Below are positions 50,315-60,000 of a DNA stretch of 64,000 nucleotides, in pieces (position 1 is the stretch's first letter; each line of letters starts with the position of its first letter). Where the stretch lies: the NCBI RefSeq assembly GCF_003024805.1, contig NZ_PUEC01000013.1, positions 29,063-93,062 of the forward strand, written 5' to 3'. The position numbers and the translations under genes were made by a program. This stretch comes from Duncaniella muris (lineage in GTDB: Bacteria; Bacteroidota; Bacteroidia; Bacteroidales; Muribaculaceae). Below the pieces are notes generated by a model that was given only the letters and a program-made list of their open reading frames with translations, had not been told where the DNA came from and made no database searches.

Positions 50315-51712
50315 TCATGAGCCGAGAGAGCTGAGCATACGCATCTGGAGCTCGGTGGCGAGACGCATGTATTCGGTCATGTTGCCGGCTTTCAGAGCTT
50401 CATCCATCTGACGCTGGATCGCCACGATTTCTTCGCCGCTCATGGCTTCGGCCAGTTTCTGATGTGCGGCCATGATGTTGGCGTGAGCCTCGGAGAGATC
50501 TTCTTCTTCATCTTCTTCATCGTCGTCATCGTCGTCATCTTCTTCGTCCTCGTCATCATAATCGTCATCTTCGTCCTCGTCATCATCGTCGTCATCATCC
50601 GGTTCGATGTCGCCGTCCATGATCTTGTCAAGGGCTTTGAGCAGGATTTCAGCCGCCTCCTTAAGCGGCAGGCCTGCGCTCTCGCGCAGGGCGGTGATGA
50701 TGAGATATTCGAGCAGCAGAGAGATATTGCTTTCGGCGAGCAGCTGATAGAATGAGAAGTAGATGCGCACGGCCACCTGGTCATAGTCTCTCTTCTGCAT
50801 GGCTTCAGTGACACCTTCGTGGAGACTCTCGAAATCATCCTGCACACTCTGGAGTGGTGCGTTAGGCTTTATTGACACCATCATCTCGACCGTGTAGAGG
50901 TCTTCGGCCAGTTTTTCCTTGGGCATCGACAAGAGTTTCTTGAGAAACGATGTGCCGCGGGAGACAAGTTCTTCGATCGGCCGCTCGTCATTCATTGACT
51001 CGATGGCCTTTTCGATTTCGTTGATCAGCTGACCCTGCGGGTTGGCAATGAATGTGAACTGGTGGATGGCACCGCTTAAGATTGTCCAGGCATAGACGTA
51101 GCGCCGCTGCGAACTGTAGTCGGCGGCTGCATTGAGAGCAAGCTGTCCGATGGTATGGAGCGCGTCATAGACAGTGTCGACTTCATCCGGAGTGAAAGGT
51201 GTCACTTTGGGAGTGTAGCAGCGCTCGGCATTGAAGCGGGTGCAGAGTTCATCGTCATATTTGTCGCCGATGAGGCAGATGTTGTGGATGATGGCGTGGA
51301 TCTTGTGGGGATGAGTGTCAGTCAGCGGGCAAGAGTATTCCATCTTCAGATAGTCGCCGCTCTTGACGAAACGGGCGAGCATGAGATTGTTGATGTTCAT
51401 TTCCGCGATCTGGCGCAGCATGGCCACGCGCCCCTTTTCGGGCAGACGCAGGAAATCGGCCGAGATATGGAGTGTTTCTGGCGTTATGTTGATGCGGACC
51501 ACTATCGAGCCGTGGGGAATTCTGAACGAAGTGCCTTCCGGATTGCCGTAGCGTTCGCGGAAATCGCAGTCGAGAGCATCGATCAGCAGTTGCAGTGACT
51601 TGAGGTAGTCGTGGTTTTCAAAAGCCTCGACAGCCTCGTCCATTGTCTCTCCGTCTGTGTAGACCTGTTGTGAGTCAGTGGCAGGCGGAATGTATGGGAA
51701 TGACTGTTTCAT
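50315..51712 (-). CDS. Unknown protein with an extremely acidic tract
   Basis: 465-residue soluble protein. An N-terminal alpha/beta part (about 20-150, with SIVVRINITPETLHISADFLRLP and AEMNINNLMLARF) resembles YbjN/type III chaperone-like folds; this is a weak impression. A helical middle part (about 165-350) follows. Residues about 366-405 contain a tract in which 33 of 34 residues between EP and LSE are Asp or Glu. A short helical C-terminus (AHQKLAEAMSGEEIVAIQRQMDEALKAGN) ends the protein. It is upstream of the serine protease on the same strand, and the pairing is the only clue to function. Confidence 0.6.
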   Translation of the reverse strand: MKQSFPYIPPATDSQQVYTDGETMDEAVEAFENHDYLKSLQLLIDALDCDFRERYGNPEGTSFRIPHGSIVVRINITPETLHISADFLRLPEKGRVAMLRQIAEMNINNLMLARFVKSGDYLKMEYSCPLTDTHPHKIHAIIHNICLIGDKYDDELCTRFNAERCYTPKVTPFTPDEVDTVYDALHTIGQLALNAAADYSSQRRYVYAWTILSGAIHQFTFIANPQGQLINEIEKAIESMNDERPIEELVSRGTSFLKKLLSMPKEKLAEDLYTVEMMVSIKPNAPLQSVQDDFESLHEGVTEAMQKRDYDQVAVRIYFSFYQLLAESNISLLLEYLIITALRESAGLPLKEAAEILLKALDKIMDGDIEPDDDDDDDEDEDDDYDDEDEEDDDDDDDEEDEEEDLSEAHANIMAAHQKLAEAMSGEEIVAIQRQMDEALKAGNMTEYMRLATELQMRMLSSLGS

Positions 51713-51780
51713 GTTGCAAGTGTTTTCTGATATAGAGAATGTAGTTGTGATTCTGAAAGGGGAGTGTGGTCTGTTCTCCG

Positions 51781-52317
51781 TTATCTTGCCAGATGGGCCG
51801 GGCGGAGAATGAAGGGCAGGGGAGAGCGGAGCACTATCGACTTGTCGGTCTTCACCTTTTCAAGAGCCGTGGCGGCTTCCTGAGGGGTCTGGCAGGTGGC
51901 CGTGCAGACGTAGTAGAGCGGTTCGCGGGTGTGGATTATGAATGCGTCGGGATAGCCGTTGGCTTGCAGGCGCGCACGCATTTCGCGGGCGTTGAACTTT
52001 TGTTTGAACTGCCCGACAACCACGTTGTAGCGCTTGAGCATCTCGCGTGAGGCACCTCCGTTTTCCGTATAGCCTACATATTCTGTGCGCATGGGCAGAG
52101 TGTCTGATCCGGCTATCAGATCAGAGGTCTGCGCGCTGTTGCGTATGCGGGCATAGATTGTCGAATCCACCCCTGAAGCCTCACGGTTTTTGGCAACCGC
52201 CGTCTCATAGGCCTGACGGTAGTTGCTTTCACTGGTCTTGCAGCTGACGGTCAGAAGAGTGGCTGTCAGTGCAGCGGCAACGGGCAGAAGCCGCATGAAA
52301 TTGAAGCGTCGATACAT
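51781..52317 (-). CDS. SPOR-domain lipoprotein
   Basis: 178-residue lipoprotein with lipobox LLTVSC, Cys at about 26. After a linker, the C-terminal 75 residues form a SPOR-like fold (YNVVVGQFKQKFNAREMRARLQANGY, then PLYYVCTATCQTPQEAATALEKVK). SPOR domains bind glycan strands lacking stem peptides, and Bacteroidales carry many such small lipoproteins at the division site or envelope. A second ATG at 52296 lies closer to the hydrophobic core and could be the start. Separate from ilvA by 72 bp. Confidence 0.75.
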   Translation of the reverse strand: MYRRFNFMRLLPVAAALTATLLTVSCKTSESNYRQAYETAVAKNREASGVDSTIYARIRNSAQTSDLIAGSDTLPMRTEYVGYTENGGASREMLKRYNVVVGQFKQKFNAREMRARLQANGYPDAFIIHTREPLYYVCTATCQTPQEAATALEKVKTDKSIVLRSPLPFILRPAHLAR

Positions 52318-52389
52318 AATGGCAGTGAGTGTGTTGTACGGATGAGCTTATATATTATATATGTATAAGGTGGATTCGGAACCGATTGT

Positions 52390-53592
52390 TCAGACCACGT
52401 GGTAGCCTGCGGTGGAGAGGGCTTTGCGCAGGATCTCGATGTGTTCGTTGTTGCGGGTCTCGACTTCGACGCGGATCAGACAGCCGTTGATGGATGTCAT
52501 GTGAGAGTTGCGTTCGTGGGTGACGGAGATGATGTTGGCTCCGTTTTCGCCGAGCACACGGCAGACTCCTGAAAGCTGTCCGGGCTGGTCGGTGAGGTCG
52601 AGAGTCAGGGTGCAGTTGCGTCCGCTCTTGACAAGGCCGCGGGTGATGACGCGGTTGAGGATGGTCACGTCGATATTGCCGCCGGAAACCACGCAGACGG
52701 TCTTCTTGCCTTGAATGGGGACTTTGTTGAACATGGCTGCGGCCACCGATACGGCTCCTGCTCCTTCCGAAACGAGCTTCTGCTGCTCGATCAGGGCAAG
52801 GATGGCGGCTGCGATCTCGTCTTCGCTGACGGTCACGATCTCGTCGACATATTTGCTGCAGAAGTCAAAGGTGTTGACTCCGGGTTCCTTGACGGCGATA
52901 CCGTCGGCTATGGTCGCCACCTTGTCAAGACGCTCGCGTTCGCCGGCCTTGACCGAGCGGTACATCGAGGGAGCGCCTTCGGCCTGGACTCCGTAGACTT
53001 TCACGTCGGGTTTGAGCTGCTTGAGCGCGAAAGCTATGCCGGCTATCAGACCGCCGCCGCCGATGGGCACGATGACGGCTTCCACGTCAGGCATCTCTTC
53101 AAGAATTTCGAGGCCGATGGTGCCTTGTCCTGCTATGACCTTGAGGTCGTCGAAGGGATGTATGAGTGTGTAGTTGTGTTCTTTCTGAAGTTCGAGCGCT
53201 TTCTGATAGGCGTCGTCATAAACTCCGGGCACAAGGCAGACTTCGGCGCCGAGACGCTTTGTGGCTTCGATCTTTGAGATCGGCGCTCCGGCGGGGAGGC
53301 AGATGATTGACTTGATGCCGTTGCGGGTGGCCGCGAGTGCCACTCCCTGCGCATGGTTGCCGGCCGAGCAGGCTATCACGCCGTGGGCTTTTTCCTCAGG
53401 GGTCAGCTGGGAGATCTTGTAGTAGGCTCCGCGGAGTTTGAAGGCTCCGGTGTGCTGGAGGTTTTCAGGCTTGAGGTAGACTTCTGCCTCAGGATTGATA
53501 TTCGGCACCCCGATCAGGCGCGGATGACGTGCTACGTCGCGCAACACCTGGGCCGCGCGGTAGATTTCGGAAATTTCAAGTGTTTCAGCCAT
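52390..53592 (-). CDS. ilvA: Threonine ammonia-lyase
   Basis: 400-residue PLP enzyme that deaminates threonine to 2-oxobutyrate, first step of isoleucine synthesis, or in degradative form supplies propionate. The PLP lysine is K52 in [13 protein letters not shown], and the glycine loop is [15 protein letters not shown]-terminal ACT-like domain (about 325-400, [18 protein letters not shown]) indicates allosteric control. The single ACT and ~400-residue size resemble the TdcB/CTD-type group rather than the 510-residue IlvA. The start at 53592 is preferred because it follows a well-placed promoter (53620-53651). Confidence 0.93.
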   Translation of the reverse strand: MAETLEISEIYRAAQVLRDVARHPRLIGVPNINPEAEVYLKPENLQHTGAFKLRGAYYKISQLTPEEKAHGVIACSAGNHAQGVALAATRNGIKSIICLPAGAPISKIEATKRLGAEVCLVPGVYDDAYQKALELQKEHNYTLIHPFDDLKVIAGQGTIGLEILEEMPDVEAVIVPIGGGGLIAGIAFALKQLKPDVKVYGVQAEGAPSMYRSVKAGERERLDKVATIADGIAVKEPGVNTFDFCSKYVDEIVTVSEDEIAAAILALIEQQKLVSEGAGAVSVAAAMFNKVPIQGKKTVCVVSGGNIDVTILNRVITRGLVKSGRNCTLTLDLTDQPGQLSGVCRVLGENGANIISVTHERNSHMTSINGCLIRVEVETRNNEHIEILRKALSTAGYHVV

Positions 53593-53619
53593 GATGAATG
53601 TTTTTAAACTATATAAGCA

Positions 53620-53651
53620 CAAATTTATGAAATCCCGAACTATCTTCCAAA
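53620..53651 (-). promoter_or_regulatory. Promoter of ilvA
   Basis: On the minus strand TTTG (53651-53648), 20-bp spacer, TAAATTTG (53627-53620), a full-consensus Bacteroidetes promoter 27 bp upstream of the ATG. Confidence 0.8.
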
Positions 53652-53679
53652 ATAAAATTTCTGTGCGGGTCTGTCCATG

Positions 53680-53723
53680 AAAAAATCCCTCCGTCATGGC
53701 CTGTGGGGTGCATGGCGGAGGGA
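53680..53723 (-). terminator. Terminator after thioredoxin
   Basis: A 13-bp stem with one mismatch (53686-53698, 53711-53723) is followed on the minus strand by TTTTTT (reverse of 53680-53685). It ends the thioredoxin transcript before the ilvA promoter. Confidence 0.88.
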
Positions 53724-53791
53724 CGAGAGATTTTACGGAAGCTTAAAATTGTTTTCTTTGGCAGCCGCTTGAGGAGGTGTGAAGGCCGGGG

Positions 53792-54100
53792 CTATTTGCC
53801 CGGTTCTTCCTGGATGCGGAGTTTGTCTTCGAGTATTTCAAGCTGCTGAAGACCTGATGCGCGCCACTGTGGCTCTCCGTTTTTGAAGATGATGAGTGTA
53901 GGCACACTTCTGATCTGGTATTTGGCTGCGAGGTCGGGATTGCGGTCAACGTCGATCTTTACGATATTGGCGGCGTCGCCTACCTTGTTTTTAAGCTGTT
54001 CGAGGATGGGACCCTGCATTTTGCACGGGCCGCACCATGTGGCGAAGAAGTCGACGAGTGTTGGCTTGCTGCTGCCGATTATTTCATTGAAATCGTTCAT
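53792..54100 (-). CDS. trxA: Thioredoxin
   Basis: 102-residue cytosolic thioredoxin. The active site WCGPC has Cys 23 and 26, with the conserved cis-Pro in [13 protein letters not shown]. It reduces disulfides of target proteins such as ribonucleotide reductase. The gene is separated from birA by 139 bp and ends in a clear terminator. Confidence 0.95.
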   Translation of the reverse strand: MNDFNEIIGSSKPTLVDFFATWCGPCKMQGPILEQLKNKVGDAANIVKIDVDRNPDLAAKYQIRSVPTLIIFKNGEPQWRASGLQQLEILEDKLRIQEEPGK

Positions 54101-54239
54101 AGTTAAGGCGTATTATAAAAGGTGTTGAGTGAAAAATTCAGTTCGATGCCTTTATAACGCGCCCGGTCGTGAGTTGGTTTGCTTGCAGGTGGCGGGGGAG
54201 TTCCCAATAAAAGTTAACAAATATTGGGCGGCACCGCGC

Positions 54240-55001
54240 TTACGGCATTGGCTGAAGGCAGGCTGCCACTTCCTTGAATGCGAAGCTGCGGGTCTGCCCG
54301 GCGTCACCGTCAGCTTCAGGCCGCAGGGCGAGGGTGATTATGCCGTCAGGAGCCACCGAGGCTATCCGCGCCATGATCTGCTCGCCGCGCAGGCAGTCGG
54401 TGTAGGGCCAGTAGCCCTCACGGCGCCAGAGCAGGCTGAAATAGCGCTTCTGCAGGTCATCGGAGGCTGATGAGATGCGTGTCGTCTCGCCGATGATCCG
54501 GGTGATGATCTCCTCGGTCAGTGGGCGCAGCGGATAGGTGAGGCCTGTCAGCATGGAGAGCGACACGGGGTTCGGGGCGTCGGAGCGGAATTCGGTCTGG
54601 TTGACGTTGATCCCCATGCCTACTATGCAGTGGTTGATGCCGTTGGCTGTGATCGAGTTTTCAATGAGGATGCCACAGATCTTTCTGTCGGCCACATAGA
54701 TGTCATTGGGCCATTTGATTCTGACTTCCATGTCGGGCAGATGGCGCGCGAGCACGTCGGCTATGGCTACCGAGACGGCCTGAGAGACCAGAAACTGGCG
54801 CGCGGGGTGAAGACCGGCGGGTCTGAGCAGCAGCGACATGGTGATGTTCTTTCCCGGCTCGGCTTCCCAGCTGTTGCCGCGCTGGCCGCGCCCGGCAGTC
54901 TGGCGGTGGCAGACCACCGTCAGTCCGTCGGGGCTTTCGCGGGCTATGGCTGCGAGATAACTGTTGGTCGAGGCTGTCTCTTCAAGCTCTATTATCTCCA
55001 T
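54240..55001 (-). CDS. birA: Biotin-protein ligase
   Basis: 253-residue ligase that attaches biotin to acetyl-CoA carboxylase and similar enzymes. The biotinyl-AMP loop is GRGQRGNSW, and KWPNDIYV and KICGILIEN hold the biotin and ATP site. There is no N-terminal winged-helix DNA-binding domain, so it is not a biotin repressor. It is 21 bp downstream of tsaE on the same strand. Confidence 0.95.
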   Translation of the reverse strand: MEIIELEETASTNSYLAAIARESPDGLTVVCHRQTAGRGQRGNSWEAEPGKNITMSLLLRPAGLHPARQFLVSQAVSVAIADVLARHLPDMEVRIKWPNDIYVADRKICGILIENSITANGINHCIVGMGINVNQTEFRSDAPNPVSLSMLTGLTYPLRPLTEEIITRIIGETTRISSASDDLQKRYFSLLWRREGYWPYTDCLRGEQIMARIASVAPDGIITLALRPEADGDAGQTRSFAFKEVAACLQPMP

Positions 55002-55022
55002 GATGAGGCTTTGGGTTCTGTG

Positions 55023-55460
55023 TCAGGCTTCGGCGGGATTGTCGATGGTCAGGCAGCGGCCTCCGTCAGGGAGAACGTCGATTTTGACTCTGACGGTGTC
55101 GTCGGGCAGTATGTCGTCGATGCGGTCGGGCCATTCGATGAGGCAGAGTGCGCCTGAGTCGAGATAGTCTTCCACGCCGATGTCGAAAGCCTGTTCGAGC
55201 GACTCGATGCGGTAGAGGTCGAAGTGGTAGATCAGCTCGGCTGTTGTGTCGGAGCGATATTCGTTGATGATCGAGAATGTAGGCGATCCTGTCGGGTCTT
55301 CCTCCACACCGAGCGCGCGGCAGAGGGCGTTGATGAAAGTTGTTTTTCCGGCGCCCATCTCACCCTCGAAGGTGTAGACCGTGGCGTCGTCCATAAGGCT
55401 TAGAAACTCCTGAGCGGCCTGCGGGAGGGCTTCAACGGAGGGAATCATTATCTTTTTCAT
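55023..55460 (-). CDS. tsaE: tRNA threonylcarbamoyladenosine synthesis ATPase TsaE
   Basis: 145-residue P-loop ATPase of the t6A37 modification machinery, partner of TsaB and TsaD. The Walker A motif GEMGAGKTT is at residues 33-41, and SPTFSIINEY and YHFDLYRI are characteristic. It is 40 bp downstream of porX and 21 bp upstream of birA. Confidence 0.96.
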   Translation of the reverse strand: MKKIMIPSVEALPQAAQEFLSLMDDATVYTFEGEMGAGKTTFINALCRALGVEEDPTGSPTFSIINEYRSDTTAELIYHFDLYRIESLEQAFDIGVEDYLDSGALCLIEWPDRIDDILPDDTVRVKIDVLPDGGRCLTIDNPAEA

Positions 55461-55500
55461 GCGGTAAGTGACTTTTATTGTAAGTGACTTTTGTTTGATT

Positions 55501-57048
55501 CTATTTGGCTGTCAGAGTGATGATCGGGATGAGCATTTCTTCGGGCGAGATGCCGCCGTGCTGGAAGGTCCCGTCATAGTACTGCACATAGTAGTTGTAG
55601 TTGTTGGGATAGGCGAAGAAGTCGCGTCCGGTGGCGAAGATGTAGGTCGACGAGACGTTTGGCGCGGGCAGCCCCAGACGGCCCGGTTGCTTGACCTCAT
55701 AGACCTGGCGGGCGTTGTAGGCGAGGTTTTTGCCTATCTTGTAGCGGAGGTTGGTGTTGGTGTTCTTGTCGCCGACAACCTTGACGGGGTTGTCCACGCG
55801 CACGGTGCCGTGGTCGGTGGTGAGGACTATCTTGTAGCCCTTGGCGGCTATGCGTCGGAATATCTCGATGGCCGGCGAGTGGCGGAACCATGATTCGGAG
55901 AGCGACCGGTAGGCGGCGTTGTTGGCGGCAAGCTCGCGGATCATGCGCGACTCGGTGCGGGCGTGGGAGAGCATGTCGATGAAGTTGAACACTATGACGT
56001 TCAGATCGTTGTCAAGCAGATTGGAGAACTCGCGGAGGAGTTTCTCGCCTGCGGCCGAGTCGTTGATCTTGGTGTAGGAGAATCTGCACTGGCGGCGATA
56101 GCGTTCGAACTGGGTGGCTATCATGGGCGATTCGTTGAGGTTTTTTCCTTCCGGGGAGTCTTCGTCGACCCACAGGTCGGGAAACATCCGCTCGATGTCG
56201 ACCGGCATCAGCCCGGAGAAAATGGCGTTGCGGGCATACTGTGTGGCGGTCGGGAGTATGGAGCAGTAGAGTTCCTCGCTGAAGTTGAAGGTGTCGGCAA
56301 GCAGGGGCTTGACTGCGGCCCACTGGTCGAGGCGGAAGTTGTCGATCAGTATGAAAAACACCTTTTCGCCGGCGTCGAGCAGGGGGAACACCCGGTTTTT
56401 GAAGATGTCGGGCGACATCATGGGGCGGCCGGGCGTGTTCTTGTCGGCGATCCATGAGGCGTAGTTGTTTTTGATGAATTTGGCGAAGGCTGTGCCTGCG
56501 TCTTTCCGCTGCATGTCAAGCAGTTCGTCCATCTGTGTGTCGGCGGCCGAGAGCTGCATCTCCCAGTGGACCAGAAGGCGGTAGAGGTTCATCCAGTCGG
56601 TGATCGATGATGCCGAGTCGATCATCGACGAGATCCGCGAGAATTCCTGGCGGTAGTCGCTGCCGGTCTGGGTGGAGACGAGGCGGTCTGAGTGGAGGTT
56701 TTTCTTGATCGAGAGCAGTATCTGGTTGGGGTTGACCGGCTTGATGAGGTAGTCGGCTATCTTGTTGCCTACGGCCTGGTCCATGATGTTTTCTTCCTCG
56801 CTTTTGGTGATCATTATCACCGGTATGTGGGGCGAGGTGAGTTTTATGCGCTGGAGGGTTTCGAGTCCGGTCAGGCCGGGCATGTTCTCGTCAAGGATGA
56901 TGAGGTCGAAGTTCTGTTGTCCGGCAAGCTCAAGGGCGTCGGCGCCGCTGCATGCGGTGACCACGTCATAGCCTTTGCCTTTGAGGAACATTATGTGGGG
57001 TTTGAGGAGGTCGATCTCGTCGTCGGCCCAGAGTATGGTTGATGGCAT
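55501..57048 (-). CDS. porX: PorX-type response regulator with PglZ phosphodiesterase domain
   Basis: 515-residue regulator. Residues 1-120 are a receiver domain with phospho-acceptor D53 (LIILDENMPG) and lysine in DYLIKPVNP. After a helical linker, a PglZ/alkaline-phosphatase-superfamily domain runs from about 200 to the end: catalytic Thr candidates T267/T269 (LPTATQYAR), FNFIDMLSHAR and TTDHGTVRV supply metal ligands. PorX of Porphyromonas gingivalis cleaves oligonucleotide-type signals and regulates type IX secretion genes. The gene is 42 bp downstream of porW and starts the compact porX-tsaE-birA segment. No PorY kinase is in the window. Confidence 0.92.
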   Translation of the reverse strand: MPSTILWADDEIDLLKPHIMFLKGKGYDVVTACSGADALELAGQQNFDLIILDENMPGLTGLETLQRIKLTSPHIPVIMITKSEEENIMDQAVGNKIADYLIKPVNPNQILLSIKKNLHSDRLVSTQTGSDYRQEFSRISSMIDSASSITDWMNLYRLLVHWEMQLSAADTQMDELLDMQRKDAGTAFAKFIKNNYASWIADKNTPGRPMMSPDIFKNRVFPLLDAGEKVFFILIDNFRLDQWAAVKPLLADTFNFSEELYCSILPTATQYARNAIFSGLMPVDIERMFPDLWVDEDSPEGKNLNESPMIATQFERYRRQCRFSYTKINDSAAGEKLLREFSNLLDNDLNVIVFNFIDMLSHARTESRMIRELAANNAAYRSLSESWFRHSPAIEIFRRIAAKGYKIVLTTDHGTVRVDNPVKVVGDKNTNTNLRYKIGKNLAYNARQVYEVKQPGRLGLPAPNVSSTYIFATGRDFFAYPNNYNYYVQYYDGTFQHGGISPEEMLIPIITLTAK

Positions 57049-57090
57049 TCTGCTGTCGGTTGGGGTTGGTTATGGGGTTTTGGTGGAGGG

Positions 57091-60000
57091 TCAGTCTTCA
57101 TCGCCTTCGCTGCCGAGGGGATAGTCAGGGTAGACCGGAGGCGAGGTTGGCTTTTTGGGCGGGGTGGGAGTTTTGGGAGAACTGGGAGAACTGGGAGAAC
57201 TGGGAGAATTGGGAGAACTGGGAGTTTTGGGAGTGCTGGGGGATTGGGGCTTTTGGGGCGCTTTTGGCTCTGCGGGGCTTGTTTGTGTAGGCTCTGCTGT
57301 AGTAGGCTTTGCTGTAGCAGACTCTGCGGGGGCCTCAGGGGTCTCCGTGTTTGGTTCGGGGGTGTACATTTCAGATGCTGCCGGATATTCTTCGGGTGGC
57401 AGGACTGATTCATGGGTCTCGCGGACGGTTTCTTCGCCGATGAAGCGGAAGTAGTCGTCAAACGATCCGCCTCCCTGGAGCAGTTTCTCGAAGTTGCTCT
57501 TGCTTATCTGCACGGGGCGCACTCCTTCGGGTATGATGACTCCGCGGTCCTGGCTGAGCAGCGAGCGGTAGTGGTTGAGCTCGGCTTCATTGCTGAATCC
57601 CTTGATGAGGAGAAGGCCGAGCTGCCCGAAGTTCATGACTTCGAGGTCGAAGTCGCGCACCATGTAGGTGGTGAAGTTGTGGCGGGCCACATCGAAGAGC
57701 AGCTGGTTGGGCGAGATCTGCGAGGTGGAGAAGAGCAACACCAGATAGTGGGGCTCTTCCGGTGCGAGCGTGAAGTCAAGATCGGCGGCTTCGCCGTCAA
57801 GCAGGGTCGAGTCGTTGGTCAGGCGGATATCCCAGATCATGCTGCGCATGTTGGAGGTGCCGCTGTGGAGTTTTCGGCCCTGGGCAAGGCCTTTGAGATA
57901 TGACGAGGCCATCGGGGTCATGTCGGTTTCCGGATAGCGTTCGAGCAGTTCCCTGAGGGTGGTGCCGAATTCTTCGGGCTTGTTCTCGGTGACGTAGGCC
58001 AGGGCGTGGAGAAACATGAACTTCGGCATGAGCGGCGAGAGCGGATAGTCGCGCGCCATTGTCTCGTAGGCCTGATGGACCTGCGGGTTGCGGTCGGCGA
58101 GATAGTCGCTGTAGGCTTTCTCATAGAGCTCTTCCTGGCGGGCGAGCATGGAGCGCAGCTTGTCGATATAGTTCGGGTCGGCCATCGCCTTGCCATATTT
58201 TGAGTCGGGAAATTCGCTGAGTATCAACTGGCGGTAGCGCTCGGCCTCTGCCGGGCGGTCGCGGCGCACGTTCATCAGATACCGGTTGTAGTAGATGTCG
58301 AGTCGGTAGACGTTGTCGGGGTAGCTGTCCATCAGCCGGCGCCATTCCTCATCGGCCGCATCGAAGTCTTCGAGTTTGTCTTTGAGTATGAGTCCGGAAT
58401 TGTAGAGCCCTTCCTGGATCACCTCGCCGGCAGTGGTTTTCTCCACATCGGTCTTGGGAATCTGGCGCAGGTAATACTCGCGGTGGTGCGGGTCGTTGGC
58501 CTTTGCTTCCTGCTCTTTGTCGGCCTTGTCGGCTGAGGAGTCGTCGGCTTCGTCGGCTCCGCTGTCGGGGTCTGCGTCTGACTCGTCGCCGTCACCGCTG
58601 AAATCGTCCATGCTGAATGACGATTTGTTGCGCCGGCGCCAGTCGTTTTCGAGCTTACGCGAGCCCCAGCGGCGCTGGAAGTCGGTGCGTCCGGCATTGC
58701 GGGTGGCCGTGTTGTAGAAGTACCACGACTTGTCGGTGTTGAGCGTAAACGTGGTCGGAGCCGAAGCCGAACTGTTGTTGAGGTTCGAGCCGAGGGCTTC
58801 CTGCTGAGCGAGATACTCCTCGCGCTTGGCCGCCTCGGCTTCTTCTTTTTCTTTCTTTTTGAGGTCGGATATGATTTTGTCGATCACGGCTAACTGCTGC
58901 TCTTCCGGCATGGCTGCCAGACGCAGCAGTGAGTCGTTGAGGGTCACGTTCTGAGAGTAGACAGCAAGTTCGTCGAGCACGTCTGACCGGCGTTGCAGAC
59001 GGGCCAGATCGGGGTAATTGTCGGGCAACTGCGGGACGGCTTCGGCATAGCATGGCTGTGCGAGGTCATAGCGGTGGCGGTCGAAGTAGAGACCGCCGAG
59101 CGTCACCTGCGAGATGGCCTTCTCGATGCCTCCGCGGGTCGACTTTTCGGCTGCAAGCACATAGTTGGCAATGGCATTGGCCGTGTCGCGCCGCGAGAGA
59201 TAGAGATTGCCTATGGCATAATAGATCTGGTCGAGATACTCCTTGTTGCGGTCATAGCGGGTCATGCGCTGCAGGGCCTTGACCTCAGGGCTTATGTCGG
59301 CCCCCTGAAACACCTCGCTCTGCTTGATGCGGGCGTTGAACTTGGTGCGGTATGAGGCTCCGGCCGATTTTCCGGCCTTGCGGTAGGCCTCGTAGGCCGC
59401 CGATGCATCGCCCTCGGCGCTGTAGAGCTGCCCAAGGAGGAATCTGAGGCGTGTTTTCTGCGGACCCTTGGCATATCCGATAGCCTCGCGCAGCATGGGG
59501 ATGGCCTTGGCGTTGTCATGGGAGCGCACGTAGAAATCGGCATATGTGAAACTGTAAAGCTCTTTCAGCCTGCCGCTTGTCAGCTGATCGGACTTGATGC
59601 GCACCAGTATGGTCTCGGCTTCGAAGAGCCAGTCAAGAGCGCAGTAGCTCCGGGCCTGCCAGAGCTTGGCTTCGGTCACGGTCTGCGGGAGCCAGCTGAA
59701 GTGCTTGGCTATATAATAGAAGGTGGAAGCCGCGCCGAGGAAGTCACCGTTGAAATACTGGCTGCGGCCCATCATCATCCAGGCGTTGTGGAGGAAGGGG
59801 TTATACTCGTCGCGTTTGAGCCATTTTTTGTATTCCGGATCGTTGCCGCGGCCCGGTTTGCGGCGCGGGCGCTTCTTGATGCTGTGGAGTTGTATGGCTT
59901 TCTGCGCTTTTTCGATCGAGCGTGTGAAAGAGCCTGAGGGCTGCGGGGCCTTGGGGTTGGAATAGGCCTCGACCGGGTGCATCAGCACCTGGGCCGAATA

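Noticed and set aside
57167..57240. CRISPR-like repeats
   Set aside because: The units are 9 bp, contiguous without spacers and in frame in PorW; no array or cas genes found anywhere in the window.
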